A stretch of DNA of 64,000 nucleotides from contig JAJCYA010000047.1 of assembly GCA_029263095.1 (NCBI GenBank), positions 33,840 to 97,839 of the forward strand, written 5' to 3'. The notes under the pieces are model-generated. The model made no database searches and was not told where the DNA came from. It worked only from the letters and a program-made list of their open reading frames with translations. Source of the stretch: Acidimicrobiia bacterium. GTDB taxonomy: Bacteria; Actinomycetota; Acidimicrobiia; Spongiisociales; UBA11373. Both the position numbers and the translations under genes were made by a program. Of this stretch, positions 43,406 through 50,749 are shown piece by piece (position 1 is the stretch's first letter; each line of letters opens with the position of its first letter).

Positions 43406-43420
43406 GTCGGCACTTCCGAC
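43406..43420. terminator. Weak hairpin between convergent folK and scramblase-like gene
   Basis: GTCGG-CACTT-CCGAC forms a five-pair stem in the 31-base gap between the two convergent stops. It could end transcription from both sides, but the stem is short and no T run is present. Confidence 0.3.
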
Positions 43421-43429
43421 AGGTTCGGT

Positions 43430-44032
43430 CTAGCCGAATCCTCTGGCGTCTTGCTTGAGCGCCAGGTCTACCGAGACGGCCGATGCGAATACGAGCCACC
43501 GCAAGGTGCCTTGGCACTCAGGCTTGACGTCGAGGAGATAATTGTCCGCCGTGGTGAACATGGTTTTGGCGAATCCCTCCCACGTCTTGGTGATACGGGC
43601 AACTTCTTGGCCGGTGGCGTCAACGATGGCGAAGTTCCAGGCTCGCCAGTTCTCGGCTCGGATCTCACCGATCCTCTGATCGGTTCCATCGTGGAGGCCG
43701 AAGTTGATCTTGCCGATCATGTTTTGCTGGCGGATCGTGCCCAGCGGTGCCCCGGTGCCATCGGCAACTTGGACGGTGGATTTCATGATTTTGCGGGGTC
43801 GGGTGACTTCGAGCACCTTCGATCCGTCGGCCTGATACACCGACAGTGCATGAGTCATGAACTGATCCAGAGAACTCACAAAGCGAGCCAGCTTCTTCGC
43901 CTTGCTCTGGCCCTCCTGACGGATTACACCGACATCGTTGCCTTCAGTGTCGCGAATGGCGTACTCATTGGTCAGCTCGATGAGCTTCGCCTTCTGATTG
44001 ATAACGATCTGATCTTGGTCTAGAAGAGACAT
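43430..44032 (-). CDS. Phospholipid scramblase-related / LURP-one-like protein
   Basis: 200 residues with the repeated beta-strand pattern of the Tubby-like scramblase/LOR family: IRDTEGNDVGVIRQEG, GSKVLEVTRPRKIMKSTVQV, IGKINFG, DGTDQRIGEIRAENWRAWNF, and a hydrophobic C-terminal helix (LRWLVFASAVSVDLAL). Bacterial members have no established function; lipid binding is assumed. The ATG at 44032 (MSLLDQDQIVINQK) is the likely start; an upstream ATG at 44071 would add 13 residues. It is convergent with folK and divergent from the unknown gene at 44097. Confidence 0.8.
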   Translation of the reverse strand: MSLLDQDQIVINQKAKLIELTNEYAIRDTEGNDVGVIRQEGQSKAKKLARFVSSLDQFMTHALSVYQADGSKVLEVTRPRKIMKSTVQVADGTGAPLGTIRQQNMIGKINFGLHDGTDQRIGEIRAENWRAWNFAIVDATGQEVARITKTWEGFAKTMFTTADNYLLDVKPECQGTLRWLVFASAVSVDLALKQDARGFG

Positions 44033-44084
44033 GGCAAAGACCGTAGCCGGTCGGAGTGCGCGGTCGCTCATGCTGGGGAACCGG

Positions 44085-44090
44085 TAGCCT
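44085..44090 (+). promoter_or_regulatory. -10 element, leaderless start
   Basis: TAGCCT followed by 6 bases and the GTG at 44097. This is the same spacing as before the MFS gene at 21434, and no ribosome-binding site is present in either. Confidence 0.45.
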
Positions 44091-44096
44091 TACTGG

Positions 44097-44627
44097 GTGG
44101 CGAAGGCTCAAGATGCGCTTGGTCGGTTTCGGCTGGAACCCAAGTCCGGCTTTGGGTTTCCCTGGGCGGAACTGGTGGGACCGGACGGCGTCATTGCGGG
44201 GTTTGGGCGTTTTAGCGCGATCAATCTGTTCTTGTTGCGCGGGCAGCGCATCGTCCTGTCTGACGGGCGATCTTGGCGACTCAAGGGAGTGCCGTGGCAA
44301 AGGTTCGTGTGCCCAATCTTGTTCGATGCAGATGGTCGCAAGCTGGCGACGACTGCACCGGGTCACGGTGCCTATGCGGTGACATGTCGCGACCGGGGTT
44401 TCTCCCTCATTCCTGCAGAGAAGAGATCGGGCCGTCCCCGCCTCTGGGAGCTGATCGAGTTTGGTGAACCGGTCGCTCGGGTCAGGAGGAATCCATACGA
44501 GGCCGAGGTCGTGGTATCGATTCCACTTCCCGCACTCACGATTTCGTTCGCACTCGCCGCCTTCGGTGTCATGGGTGAGAAGGACCTGGCAATCGGAACG
44601 AGCTGGGCGGCACCGCAGAGCGGTTAG
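44097..44627 (+). CDS. Hypothetical protein
   Basis: 176 residues, no signal peptide. The sequence alternates short beta-like stretches (FRLEPKSGFGFPWAELVGPD, FLLRGQRIVLSDGRSWRL, VCPILFDADGRKLATTAPG) and ends with one hydrophobic helix (SIPLPALTISFALAAFGVMG). The pattern recalls the strand-rich body plus C-terminal helix of the divergent scramblase-like neighbour, so the two may be distant relatives, but I see no clear shared motif. GTG start directly after TAGCCT. Function unknown. Confidence 0.7.
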   Translation: MAKAQDALGRFRLEPKSGFGFPWAELVGPDGVIAGFGRFSAINLFLLRGQRIVLSDGRSWRLKGVPWQRFVCPILFDADGRKLATTAPGHGAYAVTCRDRGFSLIPAEKRSGRPRLWELIEFGEPVARVRRNPYEAEVVVSIPLPALTISFALAAFGVMGEKDLAIGTSWAAPQSG

Positions 44628-44657
44628 ACGCATCTCCCAGCTGTTGTGCCACCAGAT

Positions 44658-44690
44658 TTGGTGTTGGTCGCTGTCCGAGTCGTAGACTCG
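44658..44690 (+). promoter_or_regulatory. Putative promoter with palindrome before the DUF2520 gene
   Basis: TTGGTG (44658-44663) and TAGACT (44683-44688) are 19 bases apart. The -10 overlaps a perfect inverted repeat, CGAGTC-GTA-GACTCG (44676-44690), a possible operator for the pantothenate genes. Confidence 0.4.
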
Positions 44691-44721
44691 TGCCGGTCTG
44701 GTACTACGGACTGGAACACCA

Positions 44722-45534
44722 ATGGATCTCATCCTCGTCGGACCCGGTAGAGCCGGGTTGGCCCTTTCCCTTCGTTTGGTCGAAGCCGGGAACACGATCA
44801 CCGGAGTTCTTGCTCGCGATGACGCCGCAGCCGACGCCGCCGCGAATCGCCTCGACTCGCGACGTCTCACCTGGGGCAGTGTCCTTCCTGCAGCCGACCT
44901 CATGCTGATCGCGGTTCGCGATGACTCCATCGCCGACGTCGCGACCCGGCTCGCGTCCGTGGTGTCGCGAGTCGATGGTGTTGTCCACCTGTCGGGGTCT
45001 GTTTCAATCGAGGCGCTGAGGGCGCTCGACGGCCCGATGCTCGGTTCGTTTCATCCCCTCCAAACGCTTCCTACACCGGAAGCCGGTGCCGCACGGCTTG
45101 AAGGAGCGTGGGTGGGGGTGACCGCCAATCAGGACTACTTGGCCGATCGACTGTTTGCCTTGGCGAGATCGATCGGGATGCACCCCTTCGAGTTGGACGA
45201 CGAGGCCAAGCCGTTGTACCACGCCGCGGCCGCCGCGGCCGCCAACTACCCGCTGGCGGCACTGGCAATATCCCAGCAGCTCTTTGAGGCCGCCGGCGTA
45301 CCGTTCGAGGCGGCGGAGCCGCTGGTCTCGGCGGTTGTTTCGAATGCCTTCTCAATGGGTCCATCGGCCGCTTTGACCGGTCCCATTGCACGAGGCGACG
45401 TCGGCACCGTACGTGCCCAGATTGCGGCCATCGAACGAGAGGCGCCAGAGCTCGTCACACCCTTCAAGGAGCTTGGAAGGGCCACGGCGCAAGGTGCTGG
45501 GACGATCGACGCGATGGGCGACATGCTCCGGTGA
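44722..45534 (+). CDS. Rossmann-like and DUF2520 domain protein
   Basis: 270 residues. The N-terminal Rossmann fold has LILVGPGRAGLALSLRLVEAG; the helical C-terminal DUF2520 domain begins near residue 130 and contains the His of PLYHAAAAAAANYPLAAL. The family resembles ketopantoate reductase and related 2-hydroxyacid dehydrogenases and is regularly found beside panC, so a role in pantothenate synthesis or in a related reduction is plausible but unproven. ATG start. Its end overlaps the panC GTG start by 4 bases. Confidence 0.88.
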   Translation: MDLILVGPGRAGLALSLRLVEAGNTITGVLARDDAAADAAANRLDSRRLTWGSVLPAADLMLIAVRDDSIADVATRLASVVSRVDGVVHLSGSVSIEALRALDGPMLGSFHPLQTLPTPEAGAARLEGAWVGVTANQDYLADRLFALARSIGMHPFELDDEAKPLYHAAAAAAANYPLAALAISQQLFEAAGVPFEAAEPLVSAVVSNAFSMGPSAALTGPIARGDVGTVRAQIAAIEREAPELVTPFKELGRATAQGAGTIDAMGDMLR

Positions 45535-46415
45535 GAGTGCTCAATACCTTTGCTGCGGTTCGAGGGGAGACAGAGAACACGTCGGTGGCGCTGGTTCCCA
45601 CGATGGGGTACTTGCACGACGGTCATGTCTCCCTTGTGGGGGTGGCGAGGGAGGCCGCAGACACGGTTGTCATGAGCCTGTTCGTCAACCCACTCCAGTT
45701 CAACGAACCGGCAGATCTGGAGCGGTATCCGCGCGACTTGGTGCGTGACTCCGAGATCGCTGACGTTGCGGGCGTGGACGTGCTCTTTGCTCCCTCGATG
45801 AGCGAGATGTATCCCACGCCGCCACGCACCCTCGTCCGGGTCGCCGGCGTTGCCGACGGCATGGAAGGGGCACGGCGGCCCGGCCATTTCGAGGGAGTCG
45901 CGACGGTGGTGGCCAAGCTGTTCGCCGGCATCCGACCCGATGTCGCGGTGTTCGGCCGCAAGGATGCCCAGCAGTTGGCGGTCGTGCGTCGGATGTCGAC
46001 GGATTTGTCGTTTCCGGTAGAGATAGTCGGGGCTTCCACAGTGCGGTCGTTGGACGGGCTTGCTGTCTCGAGCCGCAACGTGTTTCTGTCGGAGCCAGAC
46101 AGGGTCGCAGCCCTCGGGTTGTCGTCCGGTCTGTTTGCTGCGGCCGAGGCTGCGGCGGAAGGTGAACGCACCGCCGCGAGACTCGAATCTGTTGTGGCAA
46201 GCCGTGTCTTGGCTGCGGGAGGCGAAGTCGAGTATGTGACGCTCGCCGACGCCCACGAAGCCGAACCGATCGGCACGCTCGATCGTGAGGCCTTCCTGGC
46301 GGTGGCCGCCCGGGTGGGCGATGTTCGCCTCATAGACAATGTCGTTCTGTGGCCGGATGGTTCCTCCGACACAGGAGTACGACTCGATGAGCCATCAATA
46401 CTCAGGAGGTCATGA
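45531..46415 (+). CDS. panC: Pantothenate synthetase
   Basis: 294 residues; ATP-dependent joining of pantoate and beta-alanine. The nucleotidyltransferase signature is VPTMGYLHDGHVSLV; VNPLQFNEPADLERYPRD and the KMSKS-like region around SSRNVFLSEPDR also match. The GTG at 45531 overlaps the upstream stop (GTGA). panC, coaX and the DUF2520 gene form a CoA-pathway operon. panD, which follows panC in Mycobacterium, is absent: coaX begins at the panC stop. Confidence 0.95.
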   Translation: MRVLNTFAAVRGETENTSVALVPTMGYLHDGHVSLVGVAREAADTVVMSLFVNPLQFNEPADLERYPRDLVRDSEIADVAGVDVLFAPSMSEMYPTPPRTLVRVAGVADGMEGARRPGHFEGVATVVAKLFAGIRPDVAVFGRKDAQQLAVVRRMSTDLSFPVEIVGASTVRSLDGLAVSSRNVFLSEPDRVAALGLSSGLFAAAEAAAEGERTAARLESVVASRVLAAGGEVEYVTLADAHEAEPIGTLDREAFLAVAARVGDVRLIDNVVLWPDGSSDTGVRLDEPSILRRS

Positions 46416-47188
46416 GGGTGCTTATTGCGATCGATGTAGGCAACACCCAAATGGTGATGGGCCTCTTCTCTGACGACGAGCTAGTGGACTCGTGGCGGTT
46501 GTCAACTGTTCGGGAGCGGACCGCCGACGAGTATCGCCTCTTTTTGGCTGGGTTGCTGCGGCAGGATGGTTACCGACTCGAGGATGTCGATGGGATTGCT
46601 CTCTCGAGCGTGGTGCCGACGGCGAAGCAGGCCATGATCGAGGTCGCGGAGGATTTGAGCGATGGCCCATTGGTCGTCGTGGGACCCGGGGTCCGGACCG
46701 GATTGCCCATCAACATCGACAACCCGCGTGAAGTGGGAGCGGATCGGGTTGTCAACTCGGTGGCGGCTGCCGCCAAACACGGCACACCGGTCGTGGTGGT
46801 CGACTTCGGCACGGCGACCAACATGGATGTGGTGGACGGCTCTGGGGCCTATGTCGGCGGCGTCATTGCCCCCGGTCTCGAGGTCTCCCAGTCGGCGCTG
46901 ATAGACGCCACGGCAGCGCTGCGCCGGGTCGACCTGGTGGCTCCCCGGGCTCCGATCGGCAAGAACACGGTTGAGGCCATCCAGGCCGGACTCTTATACG
47001 GGCACGCCGGACTCGTCGACGGCATCGTCGACCGCATCCTGGGTGAGATGGGCGGTGCCCCTGCCGTTGTCGCCACTGGAGGTCTCGCCTCTACCATCGT
47101 TCCTCACTGCCGGACGGTCGATCGCGTGGATGAGACACTCACGCTCGACGGGCTTCGGATGATCTATGAGATGAACCTCGAGGAGTGA
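46412..47188 (+). CDS. coaX: Type III pantothenate kinase
   Basis: 258 residues; phosphorylates pantothenate as the first step to coenzyme A. ASKHA-fold motifs are visible: AIDVGNTQMVMGLF near the N-terminus, VVVDFGTATNMDVV, GGVIAPGLEVS and NTVEAIQAGLLYGHAGLVDG. Type III enzymes are not feedback-inhibited by CoA and need a monovalent cation such as K+. The ATG is preceded by AGGAGG and overlaps the panC stop. Confidence 0.96.
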   Translation: MRVLIAIDVGNTQMVMGLFSDDELVDSWRLSTVRERTADEYRLFLAGLLRQDGYRLEDVDGIALSSVVPTAKQAMIEVAEDLSDGPLVVVGPGVRTGLPINIDNPREVGADRVVNSVAAAAKHGTPVVVVDFGTATNMDVVDGSGAYVGGVIAPGLEVSQSALIDATAALRRVDLVAPRAPIGKNTVEAIQAGLLYGHAGLVDGIVDRILGEMGGAPAVVATGGLASTIVPHCRTVDRVDETLTLDGLRMIYEMNLEE

Positions 47189-47190
47189 CG

Positions 47191-48696
47191 ATGGGTGACG
47201 GCGACGAGCGGTCTTCGCTCGATGAGAACCGGCTCACCGCCGCCCGCCTGGCCAAGGTCGATCGGCTGCGGGACGCTGGCGTCGAGCCCTACCCATACCG
47301 ATTCGAGCGGACGGCATTTGCCGCCGACCTCCACGATCGCCACGGAGACCTCGGCTCGGGGGCGACCACGGATGAGCAGGTGGTCGTGGCGGGCCGGCTC
47401 ATGGGCATGCGCGATATGGGTTCTCTCGTCTTCGGAGTTCTGCTCGATCCGTCGGGCCGCATCCAGCTGTTTGCCGATGAGAGTGTTCTCGAGGGGGGCT
47501 TCGCCGCATTCTCTGATCTTGATGTGGGCGATTGGATCGGGGTGGCGGGTGAGGTCATGACTACCAGGCGCGGCGAACTGAGCATTCGTGTCGAGGGCTT
47601 TACTTTGCTCGCCAAGGGCTTGCGACCGCTTCCTGAGAAGTGGCATGGCCTCAAAGACATCGAGCAGCGGCACCGGCAACGGTACGTGGACTTGGTAGTA
47701 AACGAACGAGCGCGTCGGACGGCCGCCAAGAGAATCGCCACGATCGAGTCATTGCGCAGATCACTCTCCGATCGTGGCTTCGTCGAAGTCGAGACCCCCA
47801 CTCTGCACACGCTCCCCACCGGTGGTCATGCTCTGCCGTTCGAGACCCACCACGATGCACTCGGTATCGACATGTATCTGAGGATTGCGCTCGAACTGCA
47901 CCTCAAGAGGCTCGTGGTGGGAGGTATGGAACGGGTCTTCGAGATCGGAAGGGTGTTCCGTAACGAGGGAGTGTCGACGATCCACAACCCCGAGTTCACG
48001 ATGCTCGAGGTGTATCAGGGTCTCGCCGACTACACCGACATGATCGTTCTCACAGAGGCGCTCGTCATCGAGGCTGCCACCGCCGTTCACGGCGGTACCG
48101 AGATCGAGTTCAAAGGGAAGGATCTCTCACTGGCGGCGCCGTGGGACCGTCTCGATTTCTTTGGCAGCGTCGCCGAGGCCACCGGCACCGACTGGACGCC
48201 AGACATGGATCTGGAGACGGCCCGTTCGTCCGCAACGGCGGCCGGTGTTTCAATCGAACAGGGATGGGGCGTAGGCAAGCTGGCGGCCGAGGCATTCGAG
48301 ACTCTCGTGGAGCCGACGCTGTGGAACCCGACGTTTGTGCTCAATCACCCCAAGGAGATCTCGCCGCTGGCCAGGGAGCATCGATCCCGGCCTGGTGTGG
48401 TCGAGCGGTTCGAGGTGATCGTCGCCGGTACCGAACTGGCGAACGCGTTCAGCGAGTTGAACGATCCGGTCGAACAGAGGCGTCGGTTTGAAGCCCAGGT
48501 GGCGGCGCGGAGCGCCGGTGATGTCGAGGCCCACCCGATGGACGAGGACTACCTGAGGGCCCTGGAGTACGGGCTTCCTCCAACCGGTGGCATGGGCATG
48601 GGTGTCGATCGGCTCGTCATGCTCCTCACCGGTGAGGAGTCGGTGCGAGAGGTCATTCTCTTCCCTCACCTCCGACCCGAGGCATCGGACCTCTAG
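47191..48696 (+). CDS. lysS: Lysyl-tRNA synthetase, class II
   Basis: 501 residues. An OB-fold tRNA anticodon-binding domain (about 50-150) precedes the class II catalytic domain. Motif 2 is VFEIGRVFRNEG and motif 3 is GMGMGVDRLVMLL. The amino-acid pocket segment, often AKPFxTHHNAL, reads HALPFETHHDAL, a small divergence. The ATG at 47191 has GAGGAG six bases upstream, so I prefer it to the GTG at 47185 that overlaps the coaX stop. It sits between coaX and clpC as in other actinomycetes. Confidence 0.96.
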   Translation: MGDGDERSSLDENRLTAARLAKVDRLRDAGVEPYPYRFERTAFAADLHDRHGDLGSGATTDEQVVVAGRLMGMRDMGSLVFGVLLDPSGRIQLFADESVLEGGFAAFSDLDVGDWIGVAGEVMTTRRGELSIRVEGFTLLAKGLRPLPEKWHGLKDIEQRHRQRYVDLVVNERARRTAAKRIATIESLRRSLSDRGFVEVETPTLHTLPTGGHALPFETHHDALGIDMYLRIALELHLKRLVVGGMERVFEIGRVFRNEGVSTIHNPEFTMLEVYQGLADYTDMIVLTEALVIEAATAVHGGTEIEFKGKDLSLAAPWDRLDFFGSVAEATGTDWTPDMDLETARSSATAAGVSIEQGWGVGKLAAEAFETLVEPTLWNPTFVLNHPKEISPLAREHRSRPGVVERFEVIVAGTELANAFSELNDPVEQRRRFEAQVAARSAGDVEAHPMDEDYLRALEYGLPPTGGMGMGVDRLVMLLTGEESVREVILFPHLRPEASDL

Positions 48697-48704
48697 GTCG
48701 GGCG

Positions 48705-49076
48705 ATGGGGGAGCGTCTGCGCCAAACAGGTCTTGTCGTCGCGGGCGGGATGATTGGATCCATGCTTCGATTCCTGGCCGCGCAGGATCCAGGTGATGTT
48801 CCGTGGGAGGTCCTCGGAATCAACCTCGTGGGAGCCGTCGCAGCCGGGTGGCTAGTGGGACGCATCTCCCATCACTCGCACCGGGCCCGGTGGCTCGTTC
48901 CTTTCGCCGTGGTTGGTGTCACGGGTGCTCTCACCACCTTCTCGGGTCTGGTAGTCGACGTGCTCTCCCTCGTCGATGCCGAGCGATGGGGTGAGACTGC
49001 GATCTACGCCGGTGCTTCGCTGTTGTGTGGGCCGGTGGCGGCAGCTTCGGGGCTGCACCTGGGAGGCCGCGAGTGA
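48705..49076 (+). CDS. crcB: Fluoride channel CrcB/Fluc, first subunit
   Basis: 123 residues with four hydrophobic helices. The family motifs are present: GGMIGSMLRF, the pore Asn in LGINLVGA and GALTTFSG. CrcB proteins form dimeric fluoride exporters; Gram-positive bacteria often encode two different subunits that form a heterodimer, as the overlapping second gene suggests. It starts 8 bases after lysS, so it is expressed with lysS and is not preceded by a fluoride riboswitch. Confidence 0.93.
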   Translation: MGERLRQTGLVVAGGMIGSMLRFLAAQDPGDVPWEVLGINLVGAVAAGWLVGRISHHSHRARWLVPFAVVGVTGALTTFSGLVVDVLSLVDAERWGETAIYAGASLLCGPVAAASGLHLGGRE

Positions 49077-49435
49077 CGGGATTCGTAGTCATTGTCGCCG
49101 GTGGCTTCGGAGCGGGGCTGCGTTTTGTGGTGTCTGATTGGATGACCCGCCGGGCACTCACCGAACTCCCGTGGGGCACTGCCGCCGTAAACGGTTGCGG
49201 CGCCATGCTCCTGGGGTTCGTCGTTGGCGTAGGACTGGATGGACTTGTGCTGACGGGAGTCGCGGGTGGGCTCTCAGGTTTTACGACCTACAGCACCTGG
49301 ATGGTGGAGACCGTTGCTCTGTGGGACGAGGGCCACAGCGGTCGCATTCGAGCCCTGGTCAATTGGATTGGGCTCTTCGCAATCGGGCTGATGCTTGCCG
49401 CTCTCGGCTGGGCGATCGGCGGAGCCATCACCTGA
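49073..49435 (+). CDS. crcB: Fluoride channel CrcB/Fluc, second subunit
   Basis: 120 residues, four membrane helices, with GGFGAGLRFVVSD, the pore segment TAAVNGCGAMLLG (Asn retained) and GGLSGFTTYSTW, where the family's GGLTTFSTF has changed slightly. The GTG start overlaps the stop of the first crcB gene (GTGA), supporting a heterodimer. The frame is open to 49025 but the overlap start gives the normal family length. It converges with the polyprenyl synthase gene. Confidence 0.93.
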   Translation: MTGFVVIVAGGFGAGLRFVVSDWMTRRALTELPWGTAAVNGCGAMLLGFVVGVGLDGLVLTGVAGGLSGFTTYSTWMVETVALWDEGHSGRIRALVNWIGLFAIGLMLAALGWAIGGAIT

Positions 49436-49452
49436 GGTCGAGACGGTTGGGG

Positions 49453-50445
49453 TCAGGCGCTTCGGGCCAAGGTCACTCGATCAACCAGGTAGCCGCCGAG
49501 TGACCGGAGGATCGCCGTCACCTTGGGATCTCCCATCGCGGCGGCTGCTTCGTCCGCCAGCTCGATGTGTGCTTCTGCTTCTCGGAGCGAACGCTCGATG
49601 TGGCCACCACTCCGCACGATGTCGATCACCTGGTCGATGGCAGTGCGGTCGTGCGGCTTGCCGCCACCGAGAAGGCTTCTGACACGGTCGCCTTCGTCCG
49701 AAGCCATCGCATACAAGACGGGCAGAGTGAAGGTGCCCTCTCCGATATCGGAGCCGGCGGGTTTGCCAAGGAATCCCTCGGTCGCCACCAGGTCGAGCAC
49801 ATCGTCGGCCATCTGAAACACGAGTCCCACCTCGTGACCCCAGGTCGTGGCTGCTTCGATCACTGCGGTGTCGGCGCCTCCCGCCATTGCTCCCAGACGA
49901 GCAGAGGTGCGGATCAGGCTCGCCGTCTTCTTCTCGATGACAGTGAAGTAGGCATCGTGACCGTGGTCGAGGTCGTCGGTGAGCTGCAATTCGCGGATCT
50001 GCCCTTCGCAGAGCAGGGCGTATGTCTGCGCCAGGAGGGCAACGGCTTCGGTCCCGAGTGGTGCTGCGATCTCCGATGCCCGTGCAAGCAGGAAGTCTCC
50101 GGCCAAGATCGCGATCGTGTTGGTCCAGTTGTCGTTGACCGAGGTTTGGCCCCGCCGACTATCGGCCTCGTCGATCACGTCATCGTGATACAAGCTGCCC
50201 AGATGGACGAGTTCCACGGCCACTCCCGCCTCCACCGGATCGTTGCCATCGATGCTCCCGAGCTCAGCTGCGACCTGCGCCAGCAACGGGCGGTAGCGCT
50301 TGCCTCCCGCCAGGAGGTGCTGTGCGATTTCAGTGAGGAAGGGGTCGTCTGAGGTCGTCGCCTCGAGGAGCCTTGTTTCGACGTGCTCCAATCGCGACCA
50401 GACACGATCTATCGGCACCAGCTCGCGAATCGGGGGCAGTTCCAT
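49453..50445 (-). CDS. Polyprenyl diphosphate synthase
   Basis: 330 residues; all-trans chain elongation of isoprenoid diphosphates. The two Asp-rich motifs are HDDVIDEADSRRG (first, with DDxxD) and FQMADDVLDL (second). Length and the residues before the first motif fit long-chain (C30-C50) enzymes that make quinone side chains. The ATG at 50445 (MELPPIRELVP) is the likely start; the frame stays open 40 codons more with no similarity. On the minus strand TACTCT ends 8 bases before this ATG, suggesting a nearly leaderless message. It is divergent from clpC. Confidence 0.92.
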   Translation of the reverse strand: MELPPIRELVPIDRVWSRLEHVETRLLEATTSDDPFLTEIAQHLLAGGKRYRPLLAQVAAELGSIDGNDPVEAGVAVELVHLGSLYHDDVIDEADSRRGQTSVNDNWTNTIAILAGDFLLARASEIAAPLGTEAVALLAQTYALLCEGQIRELQLTDDLDHGHDAYFTVIEKKTASLIRTSARLGAMAGGADTAVIEAATTWGHEVGLVFQMADDVLDLVATEGFLGKPAGSDIGEGTFTLPVLYAMASDEGDRVRSLLGGGKPHDRTAIDQVIDIVRSGGHIERSLREAEAHIELADEAAAAMGDPKVTAILRSLGGYLVDRVTLARSA

Positions 50446-50749
50446 TGTGATGAGAGAGTACCGGTGCCGACTCGCATTCCTGTCGGTGTGGACGACACAC
50501 CTGTCCGCGATTCGCCACCACGCCACCGAGCCTCCGATCTCCGGCGAGGGCGACAGCGATACCATTGGTTGCCGATCGGAGTTGAATACGTATGACAGCC
50601 ATCACCGGTTCGACTCAAGGCGGGGAACAACTACGCCGACATGGCCGTTACGGGTGCAAAACACCGTCCTGGGCTTGAATCGGGCCACGGCTATAGTCGT
50701 GGAGGCGCCTCCTTGGATGGGCGCCGTTTGACGTAACAGGGGTGAACGA
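50446..50749. other. Divergent promoter region, no gene
   Basis: This 304-base gap separates the polyprenyl synthase and clpC genes. It holds a -10-like TACTCT for the minus-strand gene and the clpC promoter. Open frames inside it show no recognisable protein. Confidence 0.6.
50692..50712 (+). promoter_or_regulatory. clpC -10 element and adjoining palindrome
   Basis: TATAGT (50692-50697) is a good -10. Three bases on lies GGAGGCGCCTCC (50701-50712), a perfect 12-base palindrome that would cover the transcription start. No CtsR-type direct repeat was seen. The palindrome is a candidate operator. Confidence 0.5.

Noticed and set aside
48697..48704. Fluoride riboswitch before crcB
   Set aside because: Only 8 bases separate lysS from the first crcB gene; there is no room for the element.
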